Both the position numbers and the translations under genes were made by a program. The notes beneath the pieces are model-generated. The model had not been told where the DNA came from. It saw only the letters and a list, made by a program, of their open reading frames with translations, and searched no databases. Below, in pieces: positions 39,571 to 49,338 of a stretch of DNA of 64,000 nt (its first letter is position 1; the number at the start of each line of letters is the position of its first letter). The DNA is from Pseudomonas sp. R37(2017) (GTDB lineage Bacteria > Pseudomonadota > Gammaproteobacteria > Pseudomonadales > Pseudomonadaceae), in NCBI RefSeq assembly GCF_002113375.1, contig NZ_NEHO01000007.1:124001-188000 (forward strand). The letters are read 5' to 3'.

Positions 39571-40425
39571 ATGCCGCAACCCTTCATATTCCGTACCGTC
39601 GATCTGGATGGCCAGACGCTCCGCACGGCGGTACGCCCCGGCAAGCCTCACTTGACGCCCCTGCTGATTTTCAATGGCATCGGCGCCAACCTGGAGCTGG
39701 TGTTCCCCTTCATCGCGGCGCTGGACCCGGACCTGGAGGTCATCGCCTTCGACGTACCCGGTGTCGGTGGCTCGTCGACGCCGAACCGGCCGTATCGTTT
39801 TCCCGGGCTGGCCAAGCTCACCGCGCGGATGCTCGACTATCTCGACTACGGGCAGGTCAACGTCATCGGTGTGTCCTGGGGTGGCGCCCTGGCACAACAG
39901 TTCGCTTACGACTATCCGGAGCGCTGCAAGAAACTCCTGCTGGCGGCAACGGCGGCGGGTGCGGTGATGGTACCGGGCAAGCCGAAAGTGTTGTGGATGA
40001 TGGCCAGTCCGCGCCGTTACATCCAGCCGTCCCATGTGATCCGCATTGCGCCGATGATCTACGGCGGCGCCTTCCGTCGCGACCCGACGCTGGCCGCGAG
40101 CCATGCAGCCAAGGTGCGCTCGGCGGGCAAGCTCGGTTACTACTGGCAGCTGTTCGCCGGCCTCGGCTGGACCAGCATTCACTGGCTGCACAAGATCCGC
40201 CAGCCGACCCTGGTACTGGCCGGCGACGACGACCCGCTGATCCCGCTGGTCAACATGCGCTTGCTGGCCTGGCGGATTCCCAATGCCCAGTTGCACATCA
40301 TCGATGACGGGCACCTGTTCCTGATTACCCGGGCCGAAGCGGTGGCCCCGATCATCATGAAATTCCTGGAAGAGGAGCGCCAGCGCGCGGTGATGCATCC
40401 GCGTCCGGCGCCTTTGGGCGGCTAA
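39571..40425 (+). CDS. phaZ: intracellular mcl-PHA depolymerase
   Basis: This 284-residue alpha/beta hydrolase breaks down stored PHA into 3-hydroxyacids. The nucleophile is in GVSWGG (near residue 102). The Asp lies in VLAGDDDPLIP and the His in DDGHLFLITRAE. HG-like oxyanion region FNGIGANLELVFPF. It is sandwiched between the two synthases, the standard pseudomonad order, which couples synthesis and turnover. Confidence 0.96.
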   Translation: MPQPFIFRTVDLDGQTLRTAVRPGKPHLTPLLIFNGIGANLELVFPFIAALDPDLEVIAFDVPGVGGSSTPNRPYRFPGLAKLTARMLDYLDYGQVNVIGVSWGGALAQQFAYDYPERCKKLLLAATAAGAVMVPGKPKVLWMMASPRRYIQPSHVIRIAPMIYGGAFRRDPTLAASHAAKVRSAGKLGYYWQLFAGLGWTSIHWLHKIRQPTLVLAGDDDPLIPLVNMRLLAWRIPNAQLHIIDDGHLFLITRAEAVAPIIMKFLEEERQRAVMHPRPAPLGG

Positions 40426-40539
40426 AGCGTTGCATCGGCGCTCGGCAGGACGCCACGCCGCGCAACAACCCGTTACAGCGTCTATGGTGTTCTGCTTCGG
40501 TGTATTTGTTTTGGCCTGAAGACGAAGGAGTGTTGACTC

Positions 40540-42222
40540 ATGCGCGAGAAACCAGCGAGGGATTCCTTACCGACTCCCGCCGCGTTCATCAATGCACAGA
40601 GTGCGATTACCGGCCTGCGTGGCCGGGACCTGCTGTCGACCCTGCGCAGTGTGGCCGCCCATGGCTTGCGCAATCCGGTGCACAGCGCCCGACATGCCCT
40701 CAAACTCGGCGGTCAGCTTGGTCGTGTGCTGCTCGGCGAAACCCTGCACCCGACCAACCCGCAGGACGCTCGCTTCGCCGACCCGGCGTGGAGCCTCAAC
40801 CCGTTTTACCGCCGCAGCCTGCAGGCCTACCTGAGCTGGCAGAAACAGGTCAAAAGCTGGATCGACGACAGCAACATGAGCCCGGACGACCGCGCCCGCG
40901 CGCACTTCGCTTTCGCCTTGCTCAACGATGCCGTATCGCCCTCCAATACCCTGCTCAATCCACTGGCGGTCAAGGAACTGTTCAATTCCGGCGGCAACAG
41001 CCTGGTGCGCGGCATCAGCCATTTGCTGGACGACCTGCTGCACAACGACGGACTGCCCCGACAAGTCACCAAGCAAGCGTTCGAGGTCGGCCGGACGGTC
41101 GCCACGACCCCAGGCGCAGTGGTATTTCGCAACGAACTGCTGGAGTTGATCCAGTACAAGCCAATGAGCGAAAAGCAGTACTCCAAGCCCCTGCTGGTGG
41201 TGCCGCCACAAATCAACAAGTACTACATTTTCGACCTGAGCCCCCACAACAGCTTCGTCCAGTACGCCCTGAAAAACGGCCTGCAGACCTTCATGATCAG
41301 TTGGCGCAACCCGGATGTGCGTCACCGCGAATGGGGACTCTCGACCTACGTGGAGGCCGTGGAGGCGGCGATGAATGTCTGCCGGGCGATCACCGGCGCA
41401 CGCGAAGTCAACCTGATGGGCGCCTGCGCCGGCGGGCTGACCATTGCCGCGCTGCAAGGCCATCTGCAGGCCAAACGGCAACTACGCAGGGTGTCCAGCG
41501 CGACGTACCTGGTGAGCCTGCTCGACAGTCAGCTGGACAGCCCCGCCACGCTGTTCGCCGACGAGCAGACCCTGGAGGCCGCCAAGCGCCGTTCCTATCA
41601 GAAAGGCGTACTGGACGGCCGTGACATGGCCAAGGTCTTCGCCTGGATGCGCCCCAACGATTTGATCTGGAGCTACTTCGTCAACAACTACCTGTTGGGC
41701 AAGGAGCCACCGGCGTTCGACATTCTCTACTGGAACAACGACAACACCCGCCTGCCCGCGGCCCTGCATGGCGATTTGCTGGACTTCTTCAAGCACAACC
41801 CGCTGACCCACCCGGGAGGGCTGGAAGTGTGCGGCACGCCTATCGATCTGCAGAAGGTCACCGTCGACAGCTTCAGCGTCGCCGGCATCAACGATCACAT
41901 CACGCCATGGGATGCGGTGTATCGCTCGACGTTGCTGCTCGGTGGCGAGCGGCGCTTCGTACTGTCCAACAGCGGCCATGTGCAGAGCATCCTCAACCCA
42001 CCGAGCAACCCGAAAGCCAACTACGTCGAGAACGGCAAACTGAGCAGCGACCCCCGTGCCTGGTACTACGACGCCAAACATGTCGATGGCAGCTGGTGGA
42101 GCCAATGGCTGGCCTGGATCCAGGAACGCTCCGGCGCGCAGAAGGAAACCCACATGGCGCTCGGCAACCAGAACTATCCACCGATGGAGGCTGCACCCGG
42201 CACTTACGTGCGCGTGCGCTGA
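40540..42222 (+). CDS. phaC2: class II PHA synthase 2
   Basis: This 560-residue paralogue of PhaC1 has box GACAGG with the catalytic Cys, SFSVAGINDHITPW and SNSGHVQSILNPPSNPK, and the same C-terminal APGTYVRVR. It differs from PhaC1 mostly in the first 100 residues and loops. The two are recognised as arising from an old duplication. The 114-bp gap after phaZ has no REP; an AAGGAG-type ribosome site precedes the start. Confidence 0.96.
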   Translation: MREKPARDSLPTPAAFINAQSAITGLRGRDLLSTLRSVAAHGLRNPVHSARHALKLGGQLGRVLLGETLHPTNPQDARFADPAWSLNPFYRRSLQAYLSWQKQVKSWIDDSNMSPDDRARAHFAFALLNDAVSPSNTLLNPLAVKELFNSGGNSLVRGISHLLDDLLHNDGLPRQVTKQAFEVGRTVATTPGAVVFRNELLELIQYKPMSEKQYSKPLLVVPPQINKYYIFDLSPHNSFVQYALKNGLQTFMISWRNPDVRHREWGLSTYVEAVEAAMNVCRAITGAREVNLMGACAGGLTIAALQGHLQAKRQLRRVSSATYLVSLLDSQLDSPATLFADEQTLEAAKRRSYQKGVLDGRDMAKVFAWMRPNDLIWSYFVNNYLLGKEPPAFDILYWNNDNTRLPAALHGDLLDFFKHNPLTHPGGLEVCGTPIDLQKVTVDSFSVAGINDHITPWDAVYRSTLLLGGERRFVLSNSGHVQSILNPPSNPKANYVENGKLSSDPRAWYYDAKHVDGSWWSQWLAWIQERSGAQKETHMALGNQNYPPMEAAPGTYVRVR

Positions 42223-42251
42223 ACCTAAAAAGGCCACAGTCAGTCTCCGAC

Positions 42252-42355
42252 CCGGCAGGAGCGAGCAGGCTCGCGATGGACATCCAGACGCCGCGGGCAA
42301 CCAGGTAGCCCGCGTAATCGTTAACGACCATCGCGAGCATGCTCGCTCCTACAGG
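42252..42355. repeat. REP doublet (REPIN), CAGG/TAGG mixed
   Basis: The left arm CCGGCAGGAGCGAGCAGGCT has a CGGC variant in place of CTGT; the right arm is AGCATGCTCGCTCCTACAGG. The arms therefore match less well than in most doublets here, suggesting decay. It lies between phaC2 and phaD. Confidence 0.85.
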
Positions 42356-42393
42356 ACTGGAGGCTGGCCTGGCACGAACATTAAGAAGACTGG

Positions 42394-43014
42394 ATGAAAA
42401 CCCGCGACCGGATCCTCGAATGTGCCCTGCAATTGTTCAATCAAAAGGGCGAACCCAATGTCTCCACCATGGAAGTTGCCAATGAAATGGGCATCAGCCC
42501 GGGCAACCTTTACTACCACTTCCACGGCAAGGAACCACTGATACTCGGGCTGTTCGAACGCTTCCAGGGCGAACTGGCCCCGCTGCTCGATCCGCCGGCC
42601 GATGTCGAACTGGCCCCCGAAGAATACTGGCTGTTCCTGCACCTGATCGTCGAACGCCTGTCCCACTACCGGTTCCTCTTCCAGGACCTGTCGAACCTCG
42701 CCGGGCGCCTGCCGAAACTGGCCAAGGGCATCCGCAATCTGCTCAATGCACTCAAGCGCACATTGGCGTCGCTGCTGGCGCGACTGAAGGCACAAGGGTT
42801 GCTGGTCAGTGAAACCCAGGCATTGGGACAACTGGTGGAGCAGATCACCCTGACATTGCTGTTTTCGCTGGATTATCAGCGGATTCTTGATCGTGAAGGC
42901 GAGGTGCGGCTGGTGGTCTACCAGATCATGATGCTGGTCGCGCCACACCTGCTGCCATCGATGAAGGCTGCGACCGAACAGATGGCGATGGAGTATCTGG
43001 AAGACCACGAGTAG
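42394..43014 (+). CDS. phaD: TetR-family PHA regulator PhaD
   Basis: This 206-residue TetR-type protein has the N-terminal helix-turn-helix (TRDRILECALQLFNQKGEPN then MGISPGNLYYHFHGKEPLI). A helical ligand domain follows. In P. putida PhaD activates the phaC1 and phaI promoters in response to a fatty-acid-oxidation intermediate. It is the last gene of the phaC1 operon, and a terminator shared with phaF follows. Confidence 0.94.
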   Translation: MKTRDRILECALQLFNQKGEPNVSTMEVANEMGISPGNLYYHFHGKEPLILGLFERFQGELAPLLDPPADVELAPEEYWLFLHLIVERLSHYRFLFQDLSNLAGRLPKLAKGIRNLLNALKRTLASLLARLKAQGLLVSETQALGQLVEQITLTLLFSLDYQRILDREGEVRLVVYQIMMLVAPHLLPSMKAATEQMAMEYLEDHE

Positions 43015-43032
43015 CTCTGCCCACAACGCTCC

Positions 43033-43140
43033 CCTGTAGGAGCGAGCACGCTCGCGATAGCGGTGGATCAGCCAACATCAATACTGGATGTGATGGCCTC
43101 ATCGCGAGCATGCCGCAAGCGGGCACCCGCTCCTACAGGG
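43033..43140. repeat. REP doublet with expanded right arm
   Basis: The left arm is regular (CCTGTAGGAGCGAGCACGCT). The right arm reads TCGCGAGCATGCCGCAAGCGGGCACCCGCTCCTACAGG, with an extra stretch inserted into the palindrome core, which still forms a stem with itself. It lies between phaD and its terminator. Confidence 0.8.
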
Positions 43141-43170
43141 GGGGGTGTCGCTCAGAGATTCGCGCACAAA

Positions 43171-43206
43171 CAAAAACGCCCGACCTTGGCAGGCCGGGCG
43201 TTTTCT
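43171..43206. terminator. bidirectional terminator between phaD and phaF
   Basis: AAAAACGCCCGACC and GGCCGGGCGTTTTC form a GC-rich stem with an A-run before and a T-run after, so it can stop transcription of both the phaC1ZC2D and the phaIF units. Confidence 0.9.
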
Positions 43207-43219
43207 TGAGCCCTGAAAA

Positions 43220-44101
43220 TCAGGACTGACTGGTTGGCGTCGATGGAGCTGGCGCGGCAGTCGGGGTGACAGCAGGGGCCGGTGCGATCGCGGAGTTCGA
43301 TGCGCTGACCGGAGCGGCTGCCGGAGTTGCCGGGGCTGCCGCAGCTACTGCTGGTTTTGGCGCGGCGGCTTTTGGAGCTGCCGGCTTCTTCACTGCAGGT
43401 TTTTTCGCCGCAGCGGGTTTGGCTGCCGGCTTGGCGGCGGCTGGTTTTGCAGCAGCCGTTTTAGCTGCTGGCTTGGCAGCCGGTTTGGCGGCAGCTTTCG
43501 CAGCAACCGGTTTGGCCGCAGGCTTGGCCGCTGCCGGTTTGGCCGCTGCCGTTTTAGCGGCAGGCTTGGCAGCAGGTTTAGCCGCTGCCTTGGCCAGTGG
43601 CTTGGCAGCCGTTTTCGCTGCCGGCTTGGCGGCGGCAGTCTTGGCAGCAGGTTTGGCCGCCGCGGTTTTCGCCGCAACAGGCGCAACCTTGGCACCGGTC
43701 AGTTTTTCGATTTGCTTGGTCAGGATCTCGACCTTGCTGTGCAGTGCCTTGACTTCATTGCGGCTCGGAACACCCAGGCGCGAAATGGCACTGTTCAGAC
43801 GCTTGTCGAAAGCGCCTTCCAGCTCATCCCACTTGCCCAGTGCGCGATCTTTCACGCCGCTGATGCGCGATTTGGCCGAAGAAGCGGAGTCCTTGGCGGC
43901 GTCGACTGTCTTGCCAACAGCGCTCTTGGTGAGCTTCTCGGCTTTCTCGCCGTCCTTAACCAATGCATCGAAGAGTTTGCTGCCGTCAGTGTCGATCTTC
44001 GAGTACACGCCTAAACCAGCCAGCCAGATTTTTCGGGAGTAATCTTCAACTTTCCCGATCCACGAGCTGCCTTCTTTTTCGGTTTTCTTTTTAACAGCCA
44101 T
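43220..44101 (-). CDS. phaF: PHA granule phasin/nucleoid-associated protein PhaF
   Basis: This 293-residue protein has an N-terminal phasin domain (about 1-140; SRKIWLAGLGVYSKI and a helical coiled coil VKALHSKVEILTKQIEKL). The rest is a Lys/Ala/Pro-rich histone H1-like tail of AAKPAAK-type repeats that binds DNA, then an Ala/Pro/Ser end. PhaF coats granules and tethers them to the nucleoid for partition. AAGGAGA precedes ATG at 44101. The repeat tail is prone to length changes. It overlaps nothing and lies 10 bp after phaI. Confidence 0.95.
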   Translation of the reverse strand: MAVKKKTEKEGSSWIGKVEDYSRKIWLAGLGVYSKIDTDGSKLFDALVKDGEKAEKLTKSAVGKTVDAAKDSASSAKSRISGVKDRALGKWDELEGAFDKRLNSAISRLGVPSRNEVKALHSKVEILTKQIEKLTGAKVAPVAAKTAAAKPAAKTAAAKPAAKTAAKPLAKAAAKPAAKPAAKTAAAKPAAAKPAAKPVAAKAAAKPAAKPAAKTAAAKPAAAKPAAKPAAAKKPAVKKPAAPKAAAPKPAVAAAAPATPAAAPVSASNSAIAPAPAVTPTAAPAPSTPTSQS

Positions 44102-44111
44102 CCCGTTCTCC

Positions 44112-44534
44112 TTAAGATTTACGCGCGACACGTTCGAGCAATGCCGTCAGCTCATCGAGCTTAGCAGAGAGTGTCTCAACGTCATGTTTAGACGGAATGC
44201 CGATACGATTCAAGGCACTTGCGACACGCGTGTCGAACGCCTTCTCGACCTTGTCGAGCTGAACTTCGACGCGACCTTTGAAAGTGCTGACTTCACTCTT
44301 GACTTCATCAATCTCGGCATTGGCCGCTTCAAGTTTCTCGGCAACTACTTTTTTGCCTTTCTTTTCAACAGCCTGACCAGCCTTGATCAGCTCCTGAAAG
44401 TATTCGCTGCCCTCCTGACCGACCTTGGCGTAGGCACCCAGGCCTGCCAGCCAGATCTTGCGGGCATAGGATTTGACATCGCCCAGCGTGCTGGTCGGTG
44501 CGTCGATTTTTTTCTTCACAATAACTTTGGCCAT
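44112..44534 (-). CDS. phaI: PHA granule phasin PhaI
   Basis: This 140-residue phasin is homologous to the N-terminal half of PhaF (SYARKIWLAGLGAYAKVGQEG, then a coiled coil LDKVEKAFDTRVASALNRIG). It lacks the histone-like tail. It coats PHA granules. I chose ATG at 44534 with GAGGTG as ribosome site. It is the first gene of the phaIF unit, convergent with phaD. Confidence 0.95.
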   Translation of the reverse strand: MAKVIVKKKIDAPTSTLGDVKSYARKIWLAGLGAYAKVGQEGSEYFQELIKAGQAVEKKGKKVVAEKLEAANAEIDEVKSEVSTFKGRVEVQLDKVEKAFDTRVASALNRIGIPSKHDVETLSAKLDELTALLERVARKS

Positions 44535-44663
44535 GGTGCACCTCACGCGCAAAAGGTTTGAAGAACTACCCGGACAAGTGTCGGGCTCTGGCACAAAGTA
44601 GGGAGAAAAATTAGAAACGGCACCCTAACAACTGACATAAACAGCAGAGGCACCACAAAACAA

Positions 44664-44690
44664 ATGTGGGAGCAGGCTCGCTCCCACAGG
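44664..44690. repeat. collapsed REP element
   Basis: TGTGGGAGCAGGCTCGCTCC followed by CACAGGG reads as the outer part of one arm fused to its inverted partner without the central spacer. It looks like an internal deletion between the two arms of a REPIN. Confidence 0.75.
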
Positions 44691-44711
44691 GGATCTCATT
44701 TCAAACAGAAA

Positions 44712-44987
44712 TCAGACCAGCGCCTTGTCCAGCGCCTTTTCGATTTCAGCCTTGATCATGCCGCTCATGGCCGACATCATCAGGCCCAGTTCCACTTCGA
44801 CGCGAATCGAATCGTCGGCGACATGCACCGCGCCCTTCACACCCGAGCGCTTCAGGTTCAGGGTATCGCCGGACCACTGCGGCTCCAGGCCATACTGATC
44901 GGACAGTTTCTGCGCCAGCTTGTCGGCCTTTTCGCGAGCCGCTTCCTTACCCAGGCCATGGGCACGTTCAACACTGATACTGGCCAT
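44712..44987 (-). CDS. polyhydroxyalkanoic acid system family protein
   Basis: This 91-residue protein, read as [31 protein letters not shown] then [21 protein letters not shown], matches the small PHA-system family (PHA_gran_rgn) found next to phaI in pseudomonads. A role in granule formation is inferred from linkage only. It has no signal or membrane helix. It is divergent from ubiE. Confidence 0.82.
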   Translation of the reverse strand: MASISVERAHGLGKEAAREKADKLAQKLSDQYGLEPQWSGDTLNLKRSGVKGAVHVADDSIRVEVELGLMMSAMSGMIKAEIEKALDKALV

Positions 44988-45024
44988 CGAATGACTCCTG
45001 CTTTATGGATGCGTTCCCGAGACA

Positions 45025-45047
45025 TTTTGACCTCTGCTGCGTCAAAA
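45025..45047. promoter_or_regulatory. inverted repeat between the PHA-system gene and ubiE
   Basis: TTTTGAC and GTCAAAA form a perfect 7-bp inverted repeat with a 9-nt spacer in the divergent 155-bp intergenic region. It could be an operator for either gene. No regulator is recognised. Confidence 0.35.
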
Positions 45048-45142
45048 CGTCCCGATGGTTGCCCATCTTACCTTCAGCCTTGCCAAGACAAAGCATGCCT
45101 TGGGGATTAGAATGTCGCGCATTCTCTTTTGGTGACAGCGAT

Positions 45143-45913
45143 ATGACTGATCAGCGCAAAGGCAGCGATGCCGAACCCACCACTCACTTCGGCTTCAAAA
45201 ACGTTCCGGAAAGCCAGAAAGCGGAAAAAGTCGCTGAGGTATTCCACTCGGTAGCCGCCAAGTACGACCTGATGAACGACCTTCTGTCGGGCGGCATGCA
45301 CCGTCTGTGGAAGCGCTTCGCGATCGAACTGTCGGGCGTGCGCGCCGGCAACCGCGTACTGGACATCGCTGGCGGCACCGGCGACCTGACCCGCAAGTTC
45401 TCGCACCTGGTTGGCCCCACCGGCCAGGTCGTGTTGGCCGACATCAACGAATCCATGCTCAAGGTCGGTCGTGACCGCCTGCTGGACCTTGGCGTGGCCG
45501 GCAACGTCGAGTTCGTCCAGGCCGATGCGGAAAAACTGCCGTTCCCGGACAACCATTTCGACTGCGTGACCATCGCCTTCGGCCTGCGCAACGTGACCCA
45601 CAAGGAAGATGCCCTGCGCTCGATGCTGCGCGTGCTCAAGCCGGGCGGCCGCTTGCTGGTGCTGGAATTCTCCAAGCCAACCAACGCGCTGATGTCCAAG
45701 GCCTACGACGCCTACTCGTTCGCCTTCATGCCGTTGATGGGCAAGCTGATCACCAACGACTCGGAAAGTTATCGTTACCTGGCCGAATCGATCCGCATGC
45801 ACCCGAACCAGGAAACCCTGAAGTCGATGATGGTCGAAGCCGGTTTCGACCGCGTGACCTATCACAACATGACCGCAGGCATCGTTGCCCTGCACCGCGG
45901 CATCAAGCCCTGA
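45143..45913 (+). CDS. ubiE: ubiquinone/menaquinone C-methyltransferase
   Basis: This 256-residue SAM-dependent methyltransferase acts on 2-polyprenyl-6-methoxy-1,4-benzoquinol. The glycine-rich [18 protein letters not shown] motif, the family signature [22 protein letters not shown] and [16 protein letters not shown] are intact. I chose ATG at 45143 with GGTGA upstream; an earlier in-frame start falls in the regulatory region. Its stop overlaps ubiJ by one base. Confidence 0.97.
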   Translation: MTDQRKGSDAEPTTHFGFKNVPESQKAEKVAEVFHSVAAKYDLMNDLLSGGMHRLWKRFAIELSGVRAGNRVLDIAGGTGDLTRKFSHLVGPTGQVVLADINESMLKVGRDRLLDLGVAGNVEFVQADAEKLPFPDNHFDCVTIAFGLRNVTHKEDALRSMLRVLKPGGRLLVLEFSKPTNALMSKAYDAYSFAFMPLMGKLITNDSESYRYLAESIRMHPNQETLKSMMVEAGFDRVTYHNMTAGIVALHRGIKP

Positions 45914-46536
45914 TGCTGCTCGCCGGCCTGCTCGCCAGCGTCGAACTCGGCCTAAACCGAGTGCTGCGTCTCGACAGCACGGCACTGCCGCGGCTGGCAC
46001 ATTTGAGCGGCAAGGTGATTACCATCGATTGCCGCAGCCCGGCGCTGCACCTGTTCATCCTGCCCAGCGACGAAGGCCTGATGCTCGCCTCCCAGTGGGA
46101 AACCGGCGCCGATTGCACCTTGCGTGCTCCGGCCTCGAGCCTGCTGAAACTGGCGATGAGCAAAGACAAGACCTCGGTGCTGCATGCCCCTGAAGTCGAG
46201 CTCGATGGCGACAGCGGCGTGCTGCTGGAACTGGCGGCCATCCTCCAGGACCTCGAGCTGGACTGGGAGTATGAACTTTCGCGCTGGCTCGGCCCGGTCG
46301 CCACGCAACTGGTTGGCGGTCACCTGCGCAGCCGCGCCCGCTGGTATCAGCAGGGCTTTGCCAGCCTGGGCCAGAACCTGGGCGAATACCTGGCCGAAGA
46401 ATCGCGCACGCTTGTTGGTCAGCGCGAAGCCGAAGCCCGATTCAGTGAACTGGACCGGATCAAGCTTGATCTGGAACGTCTCGAGGCGCGTTTCGAGCGC
46501 CTTTCCCGATCCCTCGACCCAAGCGATAACGCATGA
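45913..46536 (+). CDS. ubiJ: ubiquinone biosynthesis accessory factor UbiJ
   Basis: This 207-residue protein has an N-terminal SCP2 lipid-binding domain ([15 protein letters not shown], then [22 protein letters not shown]). A C-terminal coiled coil ending [16 protein letters not shown] follows. In E. coli UbiJ binds quinone intermediates and organises the Ubi complex with UbiK. It is flanked by ubiE and ubiB with 1- and 4-nt overlaps, the standard order. Confidence 0.92.
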   Translation: MLLAGLLASVELGLNRVLRLDSTALPRLAHLSGKVITIDCRSPALHLFILPSDEGLMLASQWETGADCTLRAPASSLLKLAMSKDKTSVLHAPEVELDGDSGVLLELAAILQDLELDWEYELSRWLGPVATQLVGGHLRSRARWYQQGFASLGQNLGEYLAEESRTLVGQREAEARFSELDRIKLDLERLEARFERLSRSLDPSDNA

Positions 46537-48137
46537 AGCTGCTTGCCGTCCGCCGTTTGTTGCGCATCCAGCGCGTCGTGATCCGCTACCGCCTCGATGA
46601 CCTGCTGTTCGCCCTGCCGCTGCCCTGGTTCCTGCGGGCGTTGCGTTATGCCTTGCCGTGGCGCTGGTTCCCGCGCAAGCCCCTGGACCTGAGCCGTGGC
46701 GCGCGCTTGCGCCTGGCGCTGCAGGATCTGGGGCCGATCTTCATCAAGTTCGGACAGATCCTGTCCACTCGCCGCGACCTGCTGCCCGAAGACATCGCCG
46801 ACGAGCTGATGAAACTGCAGGACCGCGTGCCGCCGTTCGATTCGCAGGTGTCGGTGAAGCTGATCGAAGAACAGCTGGGCAAGAAAATCAACGACGTATT
46901 CAGCCGTTTCGACGTCGAACCGCTGGCCTCGGCCTCGGTGGCGCAGGTGCATGCCGCGCAACTGAAAACCGGCGAAGAAGTGGTGGTCAAGGTGATCCGT
47001 CCCGGCCTCAAACCGGTGATCGCCCAGGACCTGGCGTGGCTGTTCATCCTCGCCCGCGCCGCCGAAAAACTCTCGGCCGATGCGCGTCTGCTGCACCCGG
47101 TGGACGTGGTCAGCGACTACGAAAAGACCATCTACGACGAACTCGACCTGCTGCGCGAAGCGGCCAACGCCAGCCAGTTGAAGCGCAACTTCGATGGCTC
47201 GCCGCTGCTGTACGTGCCGCAAGTCTATTGGGACTGGTGTCGCCCGAAAGTGTTGGTGATGGAACGCATCTACGGCATTCAGGTCACCGATCTGGCGACC
47301 CTGGCCGACCAGCGTACCGACATGAAAATGCTCGCCGAACGTGGCGTGGAGATCTTCTTTACCCAGGTGTTCCGCGATAGCTTCTTCCACGCCGACATGC
47401 ACCCCGGCAACATTTTCGTCAGCACCGTGAATCCGTGGAGTCCGCAGTACATCGCCATCGACTGCGGCATCGTCGGCAGCCTGACCCCGGAAGACCAGGA
47501 TTACCTGGCGCGCAACTTGTTCGCCTTCTTCAAGCGCGATTACCGTCGCGTGGCGCAGTTGCACATCGATTCGGGCTGGGTGCCGGCGGAAACCAAACTC
47601 AACGAATTCGAAGCCGCGATCCGCACCGTGTGCGAGCCGATCTTCGAAAAACCGTTAAAGGATATTTCCTTCGGCCAGGTGTTGATGCGCCTGTTCCAGA
47701 CCGCGCGACGCTTCAACATGGAAGTGCAGCCGCAGCTTGTTCTTTTGCAGAAGACCCTGTTGAACATCGAAGGCCTGGGCCGCCAGCTGTACCCGGACCT
47801 CGACCTGTGGAACACCGCGCAGCCGTTCCTCGAGCGCTGGATGCGCGAGCGCGTCAGCCCCAAAGCCCTGCTCGGCAACGTGCACAGCCAGTTCGAACAG
47901 ATCCCGCACCTGGCCAACATGGCCCGTGACCTGCTCGAACGCATGTCCCGACCCCACGCCTACGACCCGCCGCCACCCTGGCATCGACGCCGGGACGACT
48001 GGTTCCTGCGTCTGCTCGGCACGGCTCACCTGGCCGGGGGCGCCATCCTTGCCGCTGGCGGTCCGTTGAACCAGTTGGCTTACTGGCCTGCTGGCATCAT
48101 GATGGCGGTCGGTTTGTATCTGGTCGTTCGTCGATAG
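46533..48137 (+). CDS. ubiB: ubiquinone biosynthesis regulatory protein kinase-like UbiB
   Basis: This 534-residue ABC1/ADCK-family protein has the KxGQ motif [15 protein letters not shown] and [21 protein letters not shown]. The catalytic-like segment is [11 protein letters not shown] and IDCGIVG. Two C-terminal membrane helices (about 490-530) follow. It has ATPase activity and helps lipid intermediates out of the membrane in quinone synthesis. The start overlaps ubiJ (ATGA). Confidence 0.96.
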   Translation: MKLLAVRRLLRIQRVVIRYRLDDLLFALPLPWFLRALRYALPWRWFPRKPLDLSRGARLRLALQDLGPIFIKFGQILSTRRDLLPEDIADELMKLQDRVPPFDSQVSVKLIEEQLGKKINDVFSRFDVEPLASASVAQVHAAQLKTGEEVVVKVIRPGLKPVIAQDLAWLFILARAAEKLSADARLLHPVDVVSDYEKTIYDELDLLREAANASQLKRNFDGSPLLYVPQVYWDWCRPKVLVMERIYGIQVTDLATLADQRTDMKMLAERGVEIFFTQVFRDSFFHADMHPGNIFVSTVNPWSPQYIAIDCGIVGSLTPEDQDYLARNLFAFFKRDYRRVAQLHIDSGWVPAETKLNEFEAAIRTVCEPIFEKPLKDISFGQVLMRLFQTARRFNMEVQPQLVLLQKTLLNIEGLGRQLYPDLDLWNTAQPFLERWMRERVSPKALLGNVHSQFEQIPHLANMARDLLERMSRPHAYDPPPPWHRRRDDWFLRLLGTAHLAGGAILAAGGPLNQLAYWPAGIMMAVGLYLVVRR

Positions 48138-48144
48138 CATGAAT

Positions 48145-48294
48145 CAGCTGCAAGTTATAAGCTTCAAGCTTCAAGCGATGTTCGTAGCACTCACGTTTAA
48201 TTCACGCCTGTAGATATGCGTTGCACAATTCGAAGGATCGAAGCGCACTGGCTTTTACTTGCGGCTTGAAGCTTAAGGCTTGGAGCTGCTTCAG
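48145..48294. repeat. AAGCTT-type palindromic repeat before hisI
   Basis: AGCTGCAAGTTATAAGCTTC at the left and CTTGCGGCTTGAAGCTTAAG..GGAGCTGC at the right form an imperfect inverted repeat over about 145 nt. The inverted right arm matches the element at 11156-11250. Its right end falls about 6 nt before the hisI ribosome site. Confidence 0.7.
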
Positions 48295-48303
48295 GAACTG
48301 AAG

Positions 48304-48705
48304 ATGAAAAACTGGCTGGACGAGATCAAGTGGGACGCCGACGGCCTGGTGCCAGCGATTGCCCAGGATCACAAGACCGGGCGCGTCCTGATGATGGCCT
48401 GGATGAACCGTGAAGCACTGGAACTGACCGCCGCCGAGAACCGCGCGATCTACTGGTCGCGCTCCCGTGGCAAGCTGTGGCGCAAGGGCGAAGAGTCCGG
48501 CCACGTGCAAACCCTGCACGAGATGCGCCTGGACTGCGACGCCGACGTCATCATCCTGATGGTCGAACAAATCGGCGACATCGCCTGCCATACCGGCCGC
48601 CAGAGCTGCTTCTATCGCGTCTACGAGAACGGCGACTGGACAACGGTCGACCCGGTCCTGAAAGATCCGCACGCCATCTATTCCGCAGGGCACACACATG
48701 AGTGA
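48304..48705 (+). CDS. hisI: phosphoribosyl-AMP cyclohydrolase
   Basis: This 133-residue enzyme performs the third step of histidine synthesis. [35 protein letters not shown] substrate segment and the Cys-containing zinc region [26 protein letters not shown] are present. I chose ATG at 48304, after CAGGA; the frame runs further upstream into the repeat. It is separate from hisE, as in other pseudomonads. It overlaps hisE by 8 nt. Confidence 0.96.
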   Translation: MKNWLDEIKWDADGLVPAIAQDHKTGRVLMMAWMNREALELTAAENRAIYWSRSRGKLWRKGEESGHVQTLHEMRLDCDADVIILMVEQIGDIACHTGRQSCFYRVYENGDWTTVDPVLKDPHAIYSAGHTHE

Positions 48706-49030
48706 CACTCTCACCCGCCTCGCCGAGGTACTGGAAGCGCGCAAAGGCGCCGCCGCCGACAGCTCGTATGTCGCCAGCCTGTACCACAAGGGCTTGAACA
48801 AGATTCTGGAAAAAGTCGGCGAAGAGTCGGTCGAGACCATCATTGCCGCCAAGGACGCCGCCGTCAGTGGCGACTGCAGCGATGTGATCTACGAAACCGC
48901 CGATTTGTGGTTCCACAGCATGGTCATGCTCGCCCAGTTGGGGCAGCATCCACAGGCTGTACTCGATGAACTGGACCGTCGTTTCGGTCTCTCCGGACAC
49001 GCCGAGAAAGCCTCGCGCCCGTCCGCCTGA
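48698..49030 (+). CDS. hisE: phosphoribosyl-ATP pyrophosphohydrolase
   Basis: This 110-residue all-alpha NTP pyrophosphohydrolase performs the second step of histidine synthesis. [21 protein letters not shown] carries the conserved helix, followed by ETIIAAKD and [12 protein letters not shown] with the acidic metal ligands. It starts inside the hisI end, so the two enzymes are coupled. tatA follows 25 bp downstream. Confidence 0.96.
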   Translation: MSDTLTRLAEVLEARKGAAADSSYVASLYHKGLNKILEKVGEESVETIIAAKDAAVSGDCSDVIYETADLWFHSMVMLAQLGQHPQAVLDELDRRFGLSGHAEKASRPSA

Positions 49031-49055
49031 ATAACTATTAGAGAGGAGCAGCAGC

Positions 49056-49328
49056 ATGGGCATTTTTGACTGGAAACACTGGATCGTCATCCTGGTTGTC
49101 GTGGTACTGGTGTTCGGCACCAAGAAGCTGAAGAACCTCGGCACCGACGTCGGCGAGTCGATCAAGGGCTTCAAGAAAGCCATGAACGACGACGAAAAGC
49201 CCGCCGAGCCGAATGCGACCCCGACCCAACCGGTTCCGCCGGTACAGCCTCAGACCTCTGTAAACCAGCCGCACACCATCGACGTGCAGGCCCAGAAAGT
49301 CGAAGAGCCGATTCGCAAAGACGTGTGA
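49056..49328 (+). CDS. tatA: Sec-independent protein translocase subunit TatA
   Basis: This 90-residue protein has an N-terminal membrane helix ([14 protein letters not shown], about 7-20). The [23 protein letters not shown] amphipathic segment and a Pro/Gln-rich tail follow. TatA forms the expanding pore for folded, twin-arginine-signal proteins. AGAGGAG precedes the start. Confidence 0.95.
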   Translation: MGIFDWKHWIVILVVVVLVFGTKKLKNLGTDVGESIKGFKKAMNDDEKPAEPNATPTQPVPPVQPQTSVNQPHTIDVQAQKVEEPIRKDV

Positions 49329-49338
49329 GCACTGACTA

